Shown here in pieces: positions 1 to 7,989 of a stretch of 64,000 nucleotides of DNA. A program made the translations under genes and the position numbers. This DNA comes from Aurantiacibacter xanthus. Its GTDB lineage: Bacteria; Pseudomonadota; Alphaproteobacteria; Sphingomonadales; Sphingomonadaceae. The notes under the pieces are model-generated. The model was not told the DNA's origin and ran no database searches. It worked only from the letters and a program-made list of their open reading frames with translations. How positions within the stretch are numbered: position 1 is the stretch's first letter; every line of letters begins with the position of its first letter. The stretch is from NCBI RefSeq assembly GCF_003584015.1, contig NZ_QXFM01000066.1:1-64000 (forward strand), in the 5' to 3' direction.

Positions 1-2
1 AG

Positions 3-1202
3 GGCGGGCCCCGGTTCGACGGCGATACCGAGTTCGAGATCGGCTCAATCACCAAGGTCTTCACCGCGCTGCTGCTCGCCGACATGGCGCTGAAGGGCGA
101 AGTCGCGCTCGACGATCCGGTGGAACGCTATCTCCCCGCAGGCGCGCCTATGCCGCGCGACGGCGAGGGCCAGCAGATCACGCTGCGCCACCTGTCGCTG
201 CAAACCTCGGGCCTGCCGCGCTTGCCCGACAACATGCCCTTCGGCGATCCCGCCGATCCCTATGCCGACTACACCGAACAGATGCTGCTGGACTTCCTCG
301 GCAAGTACCAGCTGCCCCGCGCGGTCGGCGCGCATTACGAATACTCGAACCTCGGCGTCGGCCTGCTTGGCTACGTCCTCGCCCGCGCGGCGGGGACCGA
401 CTATGCAAGCCTCGTGAGAGAGCGCATTCTCGATCCGCTCGGCATGAAGGATACCGCCATCGCGCTCGATCCCGCGATGCAGGCCCGCCTTGCCGTGCCG
501 CACGACGAATATCTGCGCGTGACCAGGCCGTGGAACCTGTCGGTGCTGGCCGGTGCCGGAGCGCTGCGCTCGACCGCCAGCGATATGCTCACCTTCGCCG
601 AAGCGGCGATGGACCCGGCCTCGCCGATTGCCGAGGCCATGGCGCTGACACTCTCGGACCGGACCGATCAGGTTGGCACCGACAACCAGACCGCGCTCGG
701 GTGGATGATCCTGCCCGCACCGGGCGGCGAAGTGCTCAACCACAGCGGCGGCACCGGCGGCTATCGCAGCCATCTGGCCGTGCAGCCGGGAACGCGGCGT
801 GCGGTGATCGGCCTCACCAACTCCGCCGCCGAGCCCTCTGCCGCCGACCTTGCTTTCCACGCGCTGATCGGATCGCCGGTCGCTGCCGAAGCCGCCACCC
901 CTGCCGCCCCCGCGCCGGTGCCCGAACGGGAGGAGGTAAGGCTAAGCCCCGAACAGCTCGCGCCGCTGGTGGGAACCTATCGCATGGCCAACAACGCCCG
1001 GCTGGCCATCACACTTGAGGACGGTCAGCTGTTCGCCCAGCTGACTTCGCAACCGGCGTTCCCGATCTTTGCCGAGGGGCCGCGCGCGTTCTTCTGGAAG
1101 GTGGTCGACGCACGGCTGGTGTTCACCGGCGAAGGCGACACCATCACCGGCGTCACGCTCTACCAGAACGGCGCGGAAGTGCCGTTCGAACGGATCGACT
1201 AG
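3..1202 (+). CDS. Serine beta-lactamase-like hydrolase (5' partial)
   Basis: The frame is open from the window edge, so the N-terminus is missing. Motifs of the class C beta-lactamase / DD-peptidase / esterase superfamily are in order: S-I-T-K at bases 45-56 (nucleophile Ser and Lys), Y-S-N at 342-350, and H-S-G-G at 741-752 in place of the KTG box. After an Ala/Pro-rich linker near base 900 comes a C-terminal domain of about 90 residues that looks like the beta-rich extra domain of many such hydrolases. The HxGG variant is usual in EstB-type esterases and peptidases, so a true beta-lactamase is less likely. The substrate cannot be read from sequence. It converges on the next gene with an 8-bp gap. 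Confidence 0.85.
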   Translation, partial: GGPRFDGDTEFEIGSITKVFTALLLADMALKGEVALDDPVERYLPAGAPMPRDGEGQQITLRHLSLQTSGLPRLPDNMPFGDPADPYADYTEQMLLDFLGKYQLPRAVGAHYEYSNLGVGLLGYVLARAAGTDYASLVRERILDPLGMKDTAIALDPAMQARLAVPHDEYLRVTRPWNLSVLAGAGALRSTASDMLTFAEAAMDPASPIAEAMALTLSDRTDQVGTDNQTALGWMILPAPGGEVLNHSGGTGGYRSHLAVQPGTRRAVIGLTNSAAEPSAADLAFHALIGSPVAAEAATPAAPAPVPEREEVRLSPEQLAPLVGTYRMANNARLAITLEDGQLFAQLTSQPAFPIFAEGPRAFFWKVVDARLVFTGEGDTITGVTLYQNGAEVPFERID

Positions 1203-1210
1203 AAGCGCGC

Positions 1211-2353
1211 TTAGGCCGAAACGCGCGGCTTCTTCTTGCGCCGGTTCCACACCAGCGTGGACGACACGCCGAAGTTGAACACCGAGCCCATCAGCGCGCC
1301 AAGCACACCCGCCACGTTCCAGTTGCCGAACTCCTGCTGCGCGAAGTTCGCCACCGAGAGGTTCGCGATCGCGCCGACCGAGCAGACCAGAATGAACACC
1401 ACCAGCCCCACGATCATGCGCATGCCCGTCAGCCGCTTGTCGCGGAAGGTGAACTGGTTGTTGAGCACGAAGTTGAACACCATGGCCACGAAGGTCGCCA
1501 CGGTCTGGGCGATGATGAAGGTCGGCTGGAACGTGCCCATCAGGTTCAGCACCGACAGATGCACCGCCAGTCCCAGAAAGCCGACAATCGCAAACAGCAC
1601 AAAACGCGGCGGAATCAGCCCCTTGGTCAGCTTCTCGATCAGCAGGAACAGGAACTCGGCCAGCACCATGAGGGTGAGCTTGCTTTCGCCCTCGGTGCGT
1701 TCGCGGAAGGTGTAAGGCACTTCCTCGATCCGCGTGGCGGGCGGTGCCGAAGCGATCAGATCGAGCAGGATCTTATACCCCTGCTGCGACAGGTCGTAGA
1801 CATGGTTGTTCACCAGATCGCGCCGGGCCATGAAGAAGCCGCTCATCGGATCGCTGGTGGCATTGCCGATCAGCAGCTGGCTCATTTTCGTGGCCAGTTC
1901 GCTCATCCGCAAGCGGCCCTCGCCCCAGGTGCCGGTGGAGCCGCCAGCGGCATAACGCGTGCCGACCACCAGATCGGCCCCGCCGTCGATCTTCGCCAGC
2001 ATCTGCGGGAGCACCGTTTCGTCGTGCTGCATATCGGCGTCGATCACCGCCACCACCGGCGCGGAGCTAGCCAGAATGCCCTCGACCACTGCCGACGACA
2101 GGCCCTTGCGCCCGACCCGGCGGATACAGCGCACGCGCGGATTGATCGCGCCGATCTTCAGCACCTCCTCATAGGTGCCGTCGGGGCTGTCATCGTCGAC
2201 GACGATCAACTCCCACTCGATGCCCTTGAGCGCGCTTGCCAGCGCATCGGTGAAGGCGCGCATGTTGTCGCGTTCGTTGTAGCTCGGCGAAATGACCGAC
2301 AGGACCGGACGGCCCAACCGTTCGTGTGCAATCGTCTGCTGTGCTGCCGTCAA
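1211..2353 (-). CDS. GT2 glycosyltransferase fused to GtrA membrane domain
   Basis: The N-terminal half is a family 2 (DPM1/GtrB-like) glycosyltransferase: VISPSYNERDNM starts the GT-A fold and VIDADMQHD carries the D-x-D metal/nucleotide-sugar site. The C-terminal ~130 residues form a GtrA-type domain with about four membrane helices. Such proteins move a sugar from a nucleotide donor to polyprenyl phosphate and help flip it, for surface polysaccharide or lipid decoration. I place the start at a TTG at 2353 because GAGG lies 8 nt upstream; a longer frame reaching an ATG at 2425 adds residues unlike the family. About 380 residues. Confidence 0.85.
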   Translation of the reverse strand: MTAAQQTIAHERLGRPVLSVISPSYNERDNMRAFTDALASALKGIEWELIVVDDDSPDGTYEEVLKIGAINPRVRCIRRVGRKGLSSAVVEGILASSAPVVAVIDADMQHDETVLPQMLAKIDGGADLVVGTRYAAGGSTGTWGEGRLRMSELATKMSQLLIGNATSDPMSGFFMARRDLVNNHVYDLSQQGYKILLDLIASAPPATRIEEVPYTFRERTEGESKLTLMVLAEFLFLLIEKLTKGLIPPRFVLFAIVGFLGLAVHLSVLNLMGTFQPTFIIAQTVATFVAMVFNFVLNNQFTFRDKRLTGMRMIVGLVVFILVCSVGAIANLSVANFAQQEFGNWNVAGVLGALMGSVFNFGVSSTLVWNRRKKKPRVSA

Positions 2354-2479
2354 AGCCTGAAACCTCGTTCGTCCACCCCGCTGCGGGTGATGCAGGCCCC
2401 TATGACCGGTGCCGGGCCGAGGCAAGGGTCTTCACCTCGGGCGTGGGGCCTGTCCTGCCAGAGGACAGGCCCGCCCGGC

Positions 2480-2764
2480 TTACACCAGGTAGATCGCCCC
2501 GCCCACCACGGCGAGGGTCGCCAGAGCGATCAGCGCCAGATCGAACTTGCCGAACTTGTCGACATGATCGTTCCGGAATTTCTCGTAGGCGGCGGGGTTC
2601 TTGCTCGCGAGGCTGGCGACTTCGAAAGCGCTGGCCTGCCTCTTGAACCACAGTTTCATATCAGCGAGCTGTTCGTCGCTGACATCGGGATAGAGATTCA
2701 ACAGCTTCTCGATAGCGTCGAAGCGCGCGGAGGGGTCGGCAGAGGCTGCCCGATTATCGTGCAT
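2480..2764 (-). CDS. Small hypothetical membrane-anchored protein
   Basis: A 94-residue protein with a soluble, mostly helical N-terminal region containing LYPDVSDEQLADM, and one hydrophobic segment at the very C-terminus (about residues 76-94, LALIALATLAVVGGAIYLV), which suggests a tail-anchored inner-membrane protein. AGGTGA is 8 nt before the ATG. I do not recognise a family. It lies upstream of the glycosyltransferase on the same strand, 126 bp away, so co-transcription is possible but not shown. Confidence 0.65.
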   Translation of the reverse strand: MHDNRAASADPSARFDAIEKLLNLYPDVSDEQLADMKLWFKRQASAFEVASLASKNPAAYEKFRNDHVDKFGKFDLALIALATLAVVGGAIYLV

Positions 2765-2815
2765 GGTATGTCACCTGATAGAAATGAGAAGGTCCGCCGG
2801 ACGGCGGGCGTCAGA

Positions 2816-3175
2816 TCAGGTGAAGGCAGGAGGGGCTCGCAGCGGCGGGACCACGCGCCAGGGAGCGAGCGGCGGCGGACCCGTCTGCCGGGGGGGCCAA
2901 CCGGAGGGGCGGACCTGCGGCGGGGTGACGGTTTCGGAGACGACGAGCGGCTCCAGCGGCCAGCGCGGCTCGGCGACCAGCGTCTGGCGGGCGGTATCGC
3001 TCTTGTGGGAGAGCACCACCACATCGACCGTCTTCGCATCGAAGGCCGAGCCCCTGCCCGGATGGACCGGGAACGGCGCTGTCGGCGTCGCCTGCCCGAG
3101 GATGGCCGCGAGCAGCGCGATCAATCCAAGGCGGAACAGGTAAGGACGAAGCTTGGTCAGGGTCACAGGCGGCAA
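2816..3175 (-). CDS. Hypothetical proline-rich secreted protein
   Basis: A possible 119-residue product. It begins with a basic stretch followed by a hydrophobic segment (LFRLGLIALLAAILGQA), like a signal peptide or anchor, then a short domain and a very proline-rich tail. The start would be TTG, and no convincing ribosome-binding site precedes it or the internal GTG. Other long frames overlap this GC-rich stretch, so the call is tentative. It reads toward the 94-residue gene, 51 bp away. Confidence 0.4.
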   Translation of the reverse strand: MPPVTLTKLRPYLFRLGLIALLAAILGQATPTAPFPVHPGRGSAFDAKTVDVVVLSHKSDTARQTLVAEPRWPLEPLVVSETVTPPQVRPSGWPPRQTGPPPLAPWRVVPPLRAPPAFT

Positions 3176-3662
3176 GTAGGTCGTTGCGGCGGAATGGACA
3201 AGTCTCGGCCCGCGCCATTCCTCGCCTGGCCTGAGCGCCTGCCTTGGCAGACAGTCGAAGACGAAAGATGGTCGGCACGCGGCGTATCTATAACGACCGG
3301 CCGCTGATGTTCATGGAACGCAACCGCGCGCGCGAGTGCTTTGCCGAGGGACGCGCGCGGGGCCTCCACCACGCACTCGAGACGGCCACGCGAGCGTGGG
3401 GAAGGCGCGAAAGGCCGCGAAGGACGAAACACGCATGCCCCAATTCCTGTGCTGATCGGGGAGATCGCAAATGGACTGCCATTCAGGCCATCAAAGCAAA
3501 CTCTCTATTGATATCAATATCATAGAATCAAGAAAAGCAGGCCAGGAACAATTGCACCAAACTGGAACACCTTGCCTCAAGCGCTCGGGTTTTTTGGTCA
3601 CGCTGTTGCTTGCCAATCAGAATTTTGGTTTAGACCTGCCCAAATGTTTGAGAGTAAATTGA
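3176..3662. other. Intergenic region with GC-to-AT transition
   Basis: About 490 bp without a supported gene. Up to about 3470 the composition matches the rest of the window. From about 3480 it becomes AT-rich and stays so into the following acyltransferase, marking the left edge of a probable acquired segment. No repeat, tRNA or integrase was found at the junction. A 63-codon frame at 3471-3662 has no recognisable content. Confidence 0.5.
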
Positions 3663-4706
3663 ATGATCTATAACTTTCAGGCATTGCGCGCATTCGCCGT
3701 ATTCCTCGTCCTATTTGTGCATATAGAAGACCTTGTCGCTTCCGTCGGCATCTCGCAGAGTATGCTGGCATTTGGCAACGTTGGCGTGGACCTCTTTTTC
3801 GTTCTAAGCGGCTTTGTGATCGTCCACAGTACGATCAAGACCAATCCGAGCGCGACCGAATTTTTTAAGAGCAGATTGGTCCGAATCGTACCAATTTACT
3901 GGATTCTCACGCTGGGTGTTTTCAGCATTGCGCTCTTCTCTCCCAATCTGTTGGGATCCACACAGGCGAATTTCGCCAACCTCTTGAAGTCACTTTTCTT
4001 TATCCCTTACGAACGACAAGATGGATCCATATTTCCGATACTATTTGTCGGATGGTCATTAAATTATGAAATGTTCTTTTATACAATTTTTGCCGTCTTC
4101 CTCGCCTTATTCAGCAAGGTAAAACAGAGCATTATCGCCTCCTCGACGCTCATCACTACCCTAGTCGTCGTTATTTCCCTTACCAATCCCGTATCCGTTC
4201 CAGTTCACTTCTTAGGTCAACCGATTGTTCTGGAGTTCGTATTTGGAATGTGGATCGGTTACTTGGCAAACCGCCAGCCAAGCTTAACGATAAAAGGGGC
4301 GCAATGGATCCTTGTAGCCGCGATCGCATGGCTGGTAGCATACATGTTCGCCTGGCCGTCGGGGCCGCGGTGGATCCTTGCCGGCGTGCCCAGCGTCATA
4401 ATTCTCGTTAGCGCCCTGTCGCTAGAGCGATCCGGGATCGTCGCCACGAACAGCAAGGTGCAACTTCTGGGGGCATCAAGTTATGCGATCTACTTGTCGC
4501 ACCCGTTCGTCCTGCAAGGAATCAGCAAGCTAGTTCCGCCGCTCACCTCGGTCAGCGCCACAATCGCGATCGTAGCGACCGGATTTGCCGTGGCGTTAGC
4601 GGCTGGAGTCGCGGTCCACCTGCTGATCGAACTGCCCGTCGTTCGCTACCTCAAGAGAACGATTATCCATCGATCGCAGATAAGCGCATCAACGCCTCCC
4701 ACCTGA
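3663..4706 (+). CDS. Acyltransferase 3 family membrane protein
   Basis: A 347-residue polytopic protein with about ten hydrophobic segments. The family signatures near the N-terminus are visible: QALRAFAVFLVLFVH with the conserved R and catalytic-type H, then GVDLFFVLSGFVI, then RLVRIVPIYW. Members (OafA/ExoZ-like) transfer O-acetyl or other acyl groups to exopolysaccharide, LPS or other glycans. Codon use is AT-rich compared with neighbours (18 of 60 bases are G/C in 4021-4080; 43 of 60 in 34801-34860 inside aroA), suggesting transfer. It converges with the GH16 gene 22 bp downstream, and the pair may act on the same polysaccharide. Confidence 0.9.
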   Translation: MIYNFQALRAFAVFLVLFVHIEDLVASVGISQSMLAFGNVGVDLFFVLSGFVIVHSTIKTNPSATEFFKSRLVRIVPIYWILTLGVFSIALFSPNLLGSTQANFANLLKSLFFIPYERQDGSIFPILFVGWSLNYEMFFYTIFAVFLALFSKVKQSIIASSTLITTLVVVISLTNPVSVPVHFLGQPIVLEFVFGMWIGYLANRQPSLTIKGAQWILVAAIAWLVAYMFAWPSGPRWILAGVPSVIILVSALSLERSGIVATNSKVQLLGASSYAIYLSHPFVLQGISKLVPPLTSVSATIAIVATGFAVALAAGVAVHLLIELPVVRYLKRTIIHRSQISASTPPT

Positions 4707-4728
4707 TGGGACACCTGACGTAATCAGG

Positions 4729-5679
4729 TCAGAACGGTGAATAGGCATACCCGTGCACTGTCATGGTCTGGATTCCTCCATCCCATTTACCGAGCCAGCC
4801 TTCAGCCCATCCCAAACCTGATTTGGCGGTCCACATTGACATGAGCGGGATCATCGGCTCGGTCGGAAAGGCCTCAGGGCTGTCGGAACGACGGAAGGTG
4901 TGAACCTTTTCGCCGTTAACATACATCTCGATATAGCCTGCCTGGATATCCGCGCGGATACCGAGCTTGTATCGCTTGCCCGACCAGTCCTGCCCTGCCA
5001 TCACTGTCACGCTGTGCTGCTTGTGCGCGCCGGTGTGTTCCGAATGAAGCGTCAACTGCAAGCCAAGACGCGTGAATTCGAAGTCGATCTCCCCCGCCTT
5101 GCCGTCATTGTTTTTGGTATAAAGCCAGAGTGGCGCTGCCACGAACCCTTCGCGCATGTCCGGCAAAGTGACATCGGCTTCCCAAACGCCTCGGTAATGC
5201 CCCTCTTGACCAACGCCCTTGAGTTCCGGCGCTCCGGTTTGATCCAGCTTGAGAACGATGTCGCTGCCGTTTGCGGTGACATGGTCGAACTTCCAGGGAA
5301 TATCGCTAAACCCATGATCCCAGTTCGATGCATGCCAAGGTTGCGAATAGTCAAATAGCGTCATGGTTGAGATGTCGATCGGCGGAAGATCGCCAGTTTG
5401 CCGAGCGCGATCAGCACCCGAATTTGTCGTGTTCCGATCGCCGCTGTTGCGGCCCTTGGCGCCTGACTCCGAATAGTAGCCACCGTTGTCCGACCCGTTA
5501 AGACTCTGATCTATCGCATTACCAGTGTTGCAATCGAGGCTAGTCATCGCAATGTCCGCATTTATACAGATCGACTTAACCGCAGCCGGCAGTTCTGTAC
5601 CTAACCCCGCGACCATCACCACGGCGAACACAGAGCAGCCTGTAAAAAGAGGCCCAACTTTAGTCACATATTTCAACAT
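4729..5679 (-). CDS. Glycoside hydrolase family 16 protein, secreted
   Basis: A 316-residue protein. A hydrophobic N-terminal segment (about residues 8-32) suggests export or membrane anchoring; a low-complexity Ser/Asn/Gly linker runs to about residue 95; the rest is a beta-jelly-roll GH16 domain. The retaining-glycosidase signature E-I-D-F-E is present at residues 197-201, giving nucleophile E197, D199 and acid/base E201. GH16 enzymes cleave beta-1,3/1,4-glucans, galactans or bacterial exopolysaccharides (ExoK-like). The gene shares the low GC of the acyltransferase it faces, so the two were probably acquired together. The substrate is not deducible. Confidence 0.88.
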   Translation of the reverse strand: MLKYVTKVGPLFTGCSVFAVVMVAGLGTELPAAVKSICINADIAMTSLDCNTGNAIDQSLNGSDNGGYYSESGAKGRNSGDRNTTNSGADRARQTGDLPPIDISTMTLFDYSQPWHASNWDHGFSDIPWKFDHVTANGSDIVLKLDQTGAPELKGVGQEGHYRGVWEADVTLPDMREGFVAAPLWLYTKNNDGKAGEIDFEFTRLGLQLTLHSEHTGAHKQHSVTVMAGQDWSGKRYKLGIRADIQAGYIEMYVNGEKVHTFRRSDSPEAFPTEPMIPLMSMWTAKSGLGWAEGWLGKWDGGIQTMTVHGYAYSPF

Positions 5680-6105
5680 ATCGACATTCCGGAAGCCAAT
5701 TTTCTGAATATATAACTTGAGAACCCCATCTATGGTTCAGAAGCACGGCGAACGCGTTGAAGCCAACTTTGCGGCGGCCCTTGCCGTTTTATGCAAAGCC
5801 ATCCATGGCGAACGTCCTCAAGTCCGTTAACGCTCGGCGTTATGATCACGTTTCCGCGGATGATAGCAAATCGCTATGGGCGAACGAAGTCCGCCCCCGA
5901 AGAAAATCGGACAAACCGCCAAATGGCTGCGGTGGAGCGCAAATGCGCCCCCTTCTGCTCGGTCCACAGACCCGCCATAGCGCAGACCTCGTGTAGGTTG
6001 TGTCCTTCCGCGAAGATGAGGGTCGGCGTCGCGTGACGCTACTCCTCCCCCATCCGCAGCGCCGCAATAACCCTTCGACAAGCTCAGGGTGAGCGGGTTG
6101 AAGAG
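5680..6105. other. Intergenic region upstream of GH16 and downstream of lepA
   Basis: About 425 bp with no supported gene. The right end holds a partial duplicate of the lepA 3' end and one palindromic repeat unit (separate entries). The left part is AT-rich and presumably carries the GH16 promoter. The middle (5760-6030) has several short frames on both strands, none with recognisable content or a ribosome-binding site; it could be a decayed gene. Confidence 0.5.
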
Positions 6106-6135
6106 CTACTCCTCCCCCATCCGCAACGCCGCAAT
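6038..6135. repeat. 31-bp direct repeat of lepA 3' end flanking a palindrome
   Basis: The stretch 6105-6135, which encodes the last residues of LepA (I-A-A-L-R-M-G-E-E-stop), recurs at 6038-6068 with one base difference. Read in the same direction the difference is synonymous (TTG versus CTG for Leu). Between the two copies lies one palindromic unit, cccttcgacaagctcaggg, at 6071-6097. The unit of duplication is 67 bp. This looks like an insertion or slippage event that left a spare lepA end downstream of the gene. Confidence 0.85.
6071..6097 (+). repeat. REP-like unit (CTTCGACAAGCTCAGG family), single
   Basis: A single copy of the palindromic sequence built on CTTCGACAAGCTCAGG followed by GTGAGCGGG. 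The same unit occurs, usually as inverted pairs, at 29465-29557, 30642-30734 and 57359-57455. Here it is a singleton between the duplicated lepA ends. Confidence 0.85.
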
Positions 6136-7923
6136 GAACGCCTCCTGCGGAATGCTCACATTCCCATACTCGCGCATCCGCGCCTTACCCTTCTTCTGCT
6201 TCTCCAGCAGCTTCTTCTTCCGGGTAATGTCGCCGCCATAACACTTGGCGGTCACGTCCTTGCGCAGCGCGGCAATCGTCTCGCGGGCGATGATCTTGCC
6301 GCCAATCGCCGCCTGAATCGGGATCTTGAACAGGTGGCGCGGGATCAGGTCTTTCAAACGCTCGCACATCCCGCGGCCGCGCTCTTCGGCCACCGAGCGG
6401 TGCACGATCAGCGATAGCGCGTCGACAGGCTCGGCATTGACCATAATGTTCATCTTCACCAGATCGCCCTCGCGCAGGCCGATCTGCTCGTAGTCGAAGC
6501 TGGCATAGCCGCGGCTGATCGACTTCAGGCGGTCGTAGAAATCGAACACCACCTCGTTCAGCGGCAACTCGTAGGTCACCTGCGCGCGGCCGCCGACATA
6601 GGTGAGTTCGGTCTGGATGCCGCGCCGGTCCTGGCACAGCTTCAGGATCGCGCCGAGATATTCGTCGGGGGTGTAGATCACCGCCTTGATCCACGGCTCT
6701 TCCACCTGCTCGATCCGGTTCACGTCGGGCCAGTCGGCGGGGTTGTGGATGTCGACCACCGCCGCATCCTCGTTCTTCGTGTGTGCGAGGTGGACGCGAT
6801 AGACCACCGAGGGCGCGGTGGTGATGAGGTCGAGGTCGTATTCGCGGCTCAGGCGCTCCTGAATGATCTCGAGGTGCAGCAGGCCGAGGAAGCCCGCGCG
6901 GAAGCCGAAGCCCAAGGCCGCCGAGCTTTCCATCTCGTAGGAGAAGCTGGCGTCGTTGAGGCGCAGCTTGCCGATGCTCTCGCGCAGCTTCTCGAAGTCG
7001 GCGGCGTCGACCGGGAACAGCCCGCAGAACACCACCGGCTGCACTTCCTTGTAGCCCTTGAGCGGCGCGGTTGCCCCGCCCTTCACCGTGGTGATCGTGT
7101 CACCGACGCGGGCCTGCTCGACCTCCTTGATCTGCGCGGTGATGAAGCCGATCTCGCCCGGCCCGATCTCGGGCAGGTCGGTGCGCTTGGGGGTGAAGCA
7201 GCCGACGCGGTCGACCAGATGCTCGGTCCCGCCTTGCATGAACTTGACCTGCAGGCCCTTCTTCAGGACCCCGTCGATCACGCGCACCAGAATGACCACG
7301 CCGAGATAGGGGTCGTACCAGGAGTCGACCAGCATCGCCTTCAACGGCGCATCGCGGTCGCCGCTGGGGGCCGGAATCTTGGCGACGACCTGTTCGAGAA
7401 TATCCTCGATACCGATGCCCGACTTGGCGCTCGCCAGCACCGCCTCGCTCGCATCGATGCCGATGATGTCCTCGATCTCGGTGCGCACCTTTTCCGGCTC
7501 GGCGGCGGGCAGGTCGATCTTGTTGATGACGGGCACGATCTCGTGGTCGTGCTCGATGGATTGATAGACGTTGGCGAGCGTCTGCGCTTCCACGCCTTGC
7601 GCCGCATCGACCACCAGCAGCGCGCCCTCGCAGGCGGCAAGGCTGCGGCTGACCTCATAGGCGAAGTCGACGTGGCCGGGGGTGTCCATGAGGTTCAGCT
7701 CATAGGTCTCGCCGTCCCTCGCGGTGTAGGCGAGGCGGACGGTCTGCGCCTTGATGGTGATGCCGCGCTCGCGCTCGATGTCCATGTTGTCGAGCACCTG
7801 CTCGGACATTTCGCGCTCGGTCAGGCCGCCGCAATGCTGGATCAGCCGGTCGGCCAGCGTGCTCTTGCCGTGGTCGATGTGGGCGATAATGCTGAAGTTG
7901 CGGATCTTCGATAGTTCGGTCAT
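6106..7923 (-). CDS. lepA: Elongation factor 4 (LepA)
   Basis: A 605-residue translational GTPase of the usual LepA length. G1 is [14 protein letters not shown] near the N-terminus; G2/G3 are [12 protein letters not shown] and DTPGHVDF; G4 is NKIDLP. The C-terminal LepA-specific domain ends with the basic [15 protein letters not shown] and a short tail. EF4 acts on ribosomes stalled in translocation and is associated with the membrane or with ionic stress. The gene stands alone, divergent from nothing upstream, with the GGDEF-EAL gene starting the next unit on the same strand. Its 3' end is partly duplicated downstream. Confidence 0.98.
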   Translation of the reverse strand: MTELSKIRNFSIIAHIDHGKSTLADRLIQHCGGLTEREMSEQVLDNMDIERERGITIKAQTVRLAYTARDGETYELNLMDTPGHVDFAYEVSRSLAACEGALLVVDAAQGVEAQTLANVYQSIEHDHEIVPVINKIDLPAAEPEKVRTEIEDIIGIDASEAVLASAKSGIGIEDILEQVVAKIPAPSGDRDAPLKAMLVDSWYDPYLGVVILVRVIDGVLKKGLQVKFMQGGTEHLVDRVGCFTPKRTDLPEIGPGEIGFITAQIKEVEQARVGDTITTVKGGATAPLKGYKEVQPVVFCGLFPVDAADFEKLRESIGKLRLNDASFSYEMESSAALGFGFRAGFLGLLHLEIIQERLSREYDLDLITTAPSVVYRVHLAHTKNEDAAVVDIHNPADWPDVNRIEQVEEPWIKAVIYTPDEYLGAILKLCQDRRGIQTELTYVGGRAQVTYELPLNEVVFDFYDRLKSISRGYASFDYEQIGLREGDLVKMNIMVNAEPVDALSLIVHRSVAEERGRGMCERLKDLIPRHLFKIPIQAAIGGKIIARETIAALRKDVTAKCYGGDITRKKKLLEKQKKGKARMREYGNVSIPQEAFIAALRMGEE

Positions 7924-7989
7924 CGCCCGCCCTTAGCCGCGCGGCGCAAGACTGTCAGCAGGCTATCTTGCCGAGGTCGTGATCCAATA

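Noticed and set aside
3244-3525. A 93-codon plus-strand frame before the acyltransferase
   Set aside because: Spans the composition change, is Arg-rich and has no ribosome-binding site or domain.
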